Assembly: GCF_001042985.1 (NCBI RefSeq)
Contig: NZ_JYKY01000013.1
Span: 1-64,000, forward strand
DNA from: Pseudomonas lundensis
GTDB taxonomy: Bacteria > Pseudomonadota > Gammaproteobacteria > Pseudomonadales > Pseudomonadaceae
Reading direction: 5' to 3'
Length of the DNA: 64,000 bases
A model generated the notes under the pieces. It was not told the origin of the DNA and made no database searches. It saw only the letters and a program-made list of their open reading frames with translations. Positions 63,301 through 64,000 of this stretch are shown in pieces. Within the stretch, counting starts at the first letter, position 1. The number at the start of each line of letters is the position of its first letter. A program made the translations under genes and the position numbers.

Positions 63301-64000
63301 CGTGATAACGGCGACGGCCTTCATGGGCCTGACGCTGGCGGCGGCGCAGGTTGATCAGTGCGATCAACGGTAGCAACGAAAACAGCAGGCCAAGCAGGCA
63401 TTTACCGATGAGCCCGGGCAGCAGTTGCTCGACCACCTGCTCCTTATTGAACAGCCCGCGCAGTTGCCAGTCGCTGTGGCTCAACGGCATCAACACGACA
63501 GTATCGGCCTGATCCTGTGCGGTGAGGGTGGAAGCCGGTGTGACCGGCACTGCGCTGTGGCGCAGTACTTTATGGGTCAGCGCATTTTCGATCAGCCACT
63601 GCGGCCGGTCGCCATGAATGGTTTGCTGGGTCAGTTTGTTCAGCAGGTCCGGGCTCAGGCGCAGCAGCCAGTAGCCACGCGTCGGGCGGTCGGGTTTATC
63701 CAGCAGTAAATAAAGGGTGCTGGCGTCGCTGTTGTTGCTGAAGTAATAGCCGTCGGTGCTTTTGCGCGATTGATTATGTTTGATCCAGTCCCGCAAATAG
63801 GCGGCGTCCGGGCTGATGCCGCCGCTGTCGAGCAGCACCTCGCCCTCAGGGCTGAGTAGGGCCAGGCTTTGCAACGAGGGCAGCGACTGCATCATCTGGC
63901 TGGCCTGCGCGCGCAACTGTTGCAGGGTGACCGGAGATGGCCGGGCAGGCAGCAGTTTGAGTGCCATCTCCGCCCGCAGGCCCATGCTCAGGTTGACGTG
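60344..64000 (-). CDS. Large sensor PAS-GGDEF-EAL protein, N-terminus beyond window
   Basis: At least 1218 codons, open to the window edge. A periplasmic sensor part (LLSPEGEVLLDSGGISPDAAYLRDW) ends in a membrane helix (LGLLFSLLPLIALINL). Several PAS modules follow (FEGTGVALCVLDL, DLYV/VQDVISQRMIFSNHHLG, ISDVIFSTNNALKLNYVSPS, EHSTSAILITDPAGYIVQANEAF), then GGDEF and EAL. GGDEF is intact (RMGGDEFTLL), but the inhibitory RxxD position reads DNDD. EAL motifs (EALLRW, DDFGTGYSS, EGVETHEQ) are complete, so phosphodiesterase activity is likely. Confidence 0.92.
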   Translation of the reverse strand, partial: HVNLSMGLRAEMALKLLPARPSPVTLQQLRAQASQMMQSLPSLQSLALLSPEGEVLLDSGGISPDAAYLRDWIKHNQSRKSTDGYYFSNNSDASTLYLLLDKPDRPTRGYWLLRLSPDLLNKLTQQTIHGDRPQWLIENALTHKVLRHSAVPVTPASTLTAQDQADTVVLMPLSHSDWQLRGLFNKEQVVEQLLPGLIGKCLLGLLFSLLPLIALINLRRRQRQAHEGRRRYHDIFEGTGVALCVLDLSSLPGFLEREQLYDSAALKHWLNNNPVQRQHLCEQLRITEVNQVALHLLDVDSCEGAWEKLINGCPNTTSAISYQVIEAVLNHQQQLELEITLVDAKGQDQHLWLVLRLPQDRSDYQAVILSISDITSRKLIELSLQERESFWSDVVRTVPDHLYVQDVISQRMIFSNHHLGHTLGYNATELQQMGAYFWELLLHPEDAEHYHLMRKQQRHSGYAHLLQCQLRFRHSNGVWRRFDIREQALARDAYDQVTRIVGVAKDITDQIEASESLRDSEQRYRMLAESISDVIFSTNNALKLNYVSPSVQTVLGFDAEWVFTHGWQSTIANPQQLAGVYSLIEQVSRALDKPEQLAALRTQLDTQLFLFDCLRADGRKIPIELRLVLVWDENDAFEGILGVGRDISQQRRAEKDLRMAATVFEHSTSAILITDPAGYIVQANEAFSRVSGYAVSQVLDQLPSMLTVDEQQQAHLHYVLKQLHQHNTWEGEIWLKRLNGEHYPAWVGITAVFDDEGDLASYVCFFSDISERKASEQRIHRLAYYDALTHLPNRTLFQDRLHTALQQAERNKSWVVLMFLDLDRFKPINDSLGHAAGDRMLKDMAIRLLACVDNDDTVARMGGDEFTLLLQPRATREMALNRAISVAEQILASLVKPFVLESREFFVTASIGIALSPQDGNELSQLMKNADTAMYHAKERGKNNFQFYQADMNASALERLELESDLRHALEQQEFILYYQPQFSGDGKRLTGVEALLRWNHPRRGLVPPGDFIPVLEELGLVVDVGDWVLAESCRQLKQWHQAKVRVPKVSVNISARQFSDGQLGTRIATILKDTGLPPACLELELTESILMREVSEALQILASLKNLGLSIAVDDFGTGYSSLNYLKQFPIDVLKIDRTFVDGLPEGEQDAQIARAIIAMAHSLNLAVIAEGVETHEQLNFLREHGCDEVQGYLFGRPMPARQFEAHFSQEALPMFE

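Overview
The window looks like a Pseudomonas chromosome. The conserved right-hand part (about 18.6-64 kb) carries gene sets typical of the genus: a complete hasISRADEF haem-acquisition operon, cyanide-insensitive oxidase cioAB, katB-ankB, radA, rlmG, mscL, a cstA/btsT-ybdD-cobW cluster, glyA and two c-di-GMP signalling proteins. The GC-rich code, many hairpin terminators and a near-consensus Anr/Fnr box fit a psychrotrophic or fluorescens/fragi-type pseudomonad, but the species cannot be fixed from sequence alone.

Positions 1 to about 18,500 are accessory DNA. The first 15.1 kb are a recognisable copy of the transmissible locus of stress tolerance (tLST, also called LHR or PACGI-1-type island): the 3' end of clpK/clpG, a phospholipase D/cardiolipin-synthase-like gene, ftsH, a small heat-shock protein, two yfdX paralogues, hdeD, an HPF-like hypothetical protein, trx, psiE, a broken M48 protease gene and degP, all on the plus strand and closely packed. 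The set covers disaggregation (ClpK), holding (sHsp), membrane and periplasmic proteolysis (FtsH, DegP), redox repair (Trx), acid/periplasm stress (YfdX, HdeD) and membrane lipid (PLD). This copy is altered. A PAS-GGDEF-EAL gene lies after trx, followed by a leftover trx 3' tail, and no kefB-like gene is seen where one is usually reported. An intact IS5-family element with TTAG target duplications follows. The M48 gene has a one-base frameshift and an internal deletion that removes the catalytic centre. FtsH carries HDMGH instead of HExxH.

From 15.1 to 18.5 kb the DNA is a mosaic: a small unknown ORF whose stop codon abuts that of a convergent AT-rich msrA, a 5'-truncated cytosine methyltransferase, an internally deleted IS21 element whose end supplies the methyltransferase stop codon, a 72-codon fragment of another gene, and a 170-bp non-coding stretch with repeated TGTCAA motifs that may be the island's edge.

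From 18.6 to 30 kb are housekeeping genes: an endonuclease/exonuclease/phosphatase protein, YciC-like protein, NYN protein, DnaQ-like exonuclease, EamA transporter, RhlE helicase, a flavoprotein, an HDAC-like deacetylase, GNAT, TesB, a HAD phosphatase and a YpfJ metalloprotease. From 30 to 40 kb is the has operon, in order: sigma factor, anti-sigma factor, receptor, hemophore, and type I secretion ABC/MFP/OMP, with Fur-box-like sites before hasI, hasS and hasR. From 40 to 51 kb are trmA and a purine permease, a secreted small protein, an MFS exporter, cioAB plus a small third subunit, rlmG, a LuxR solo and fpr. From 51 to 64 kb are mscL, katB-ankB, radA, a PilZ protein, cstA-ybdD-cobW, glyA and a large multi-PAS GGDEF-EAL protein that runs off the right edge.
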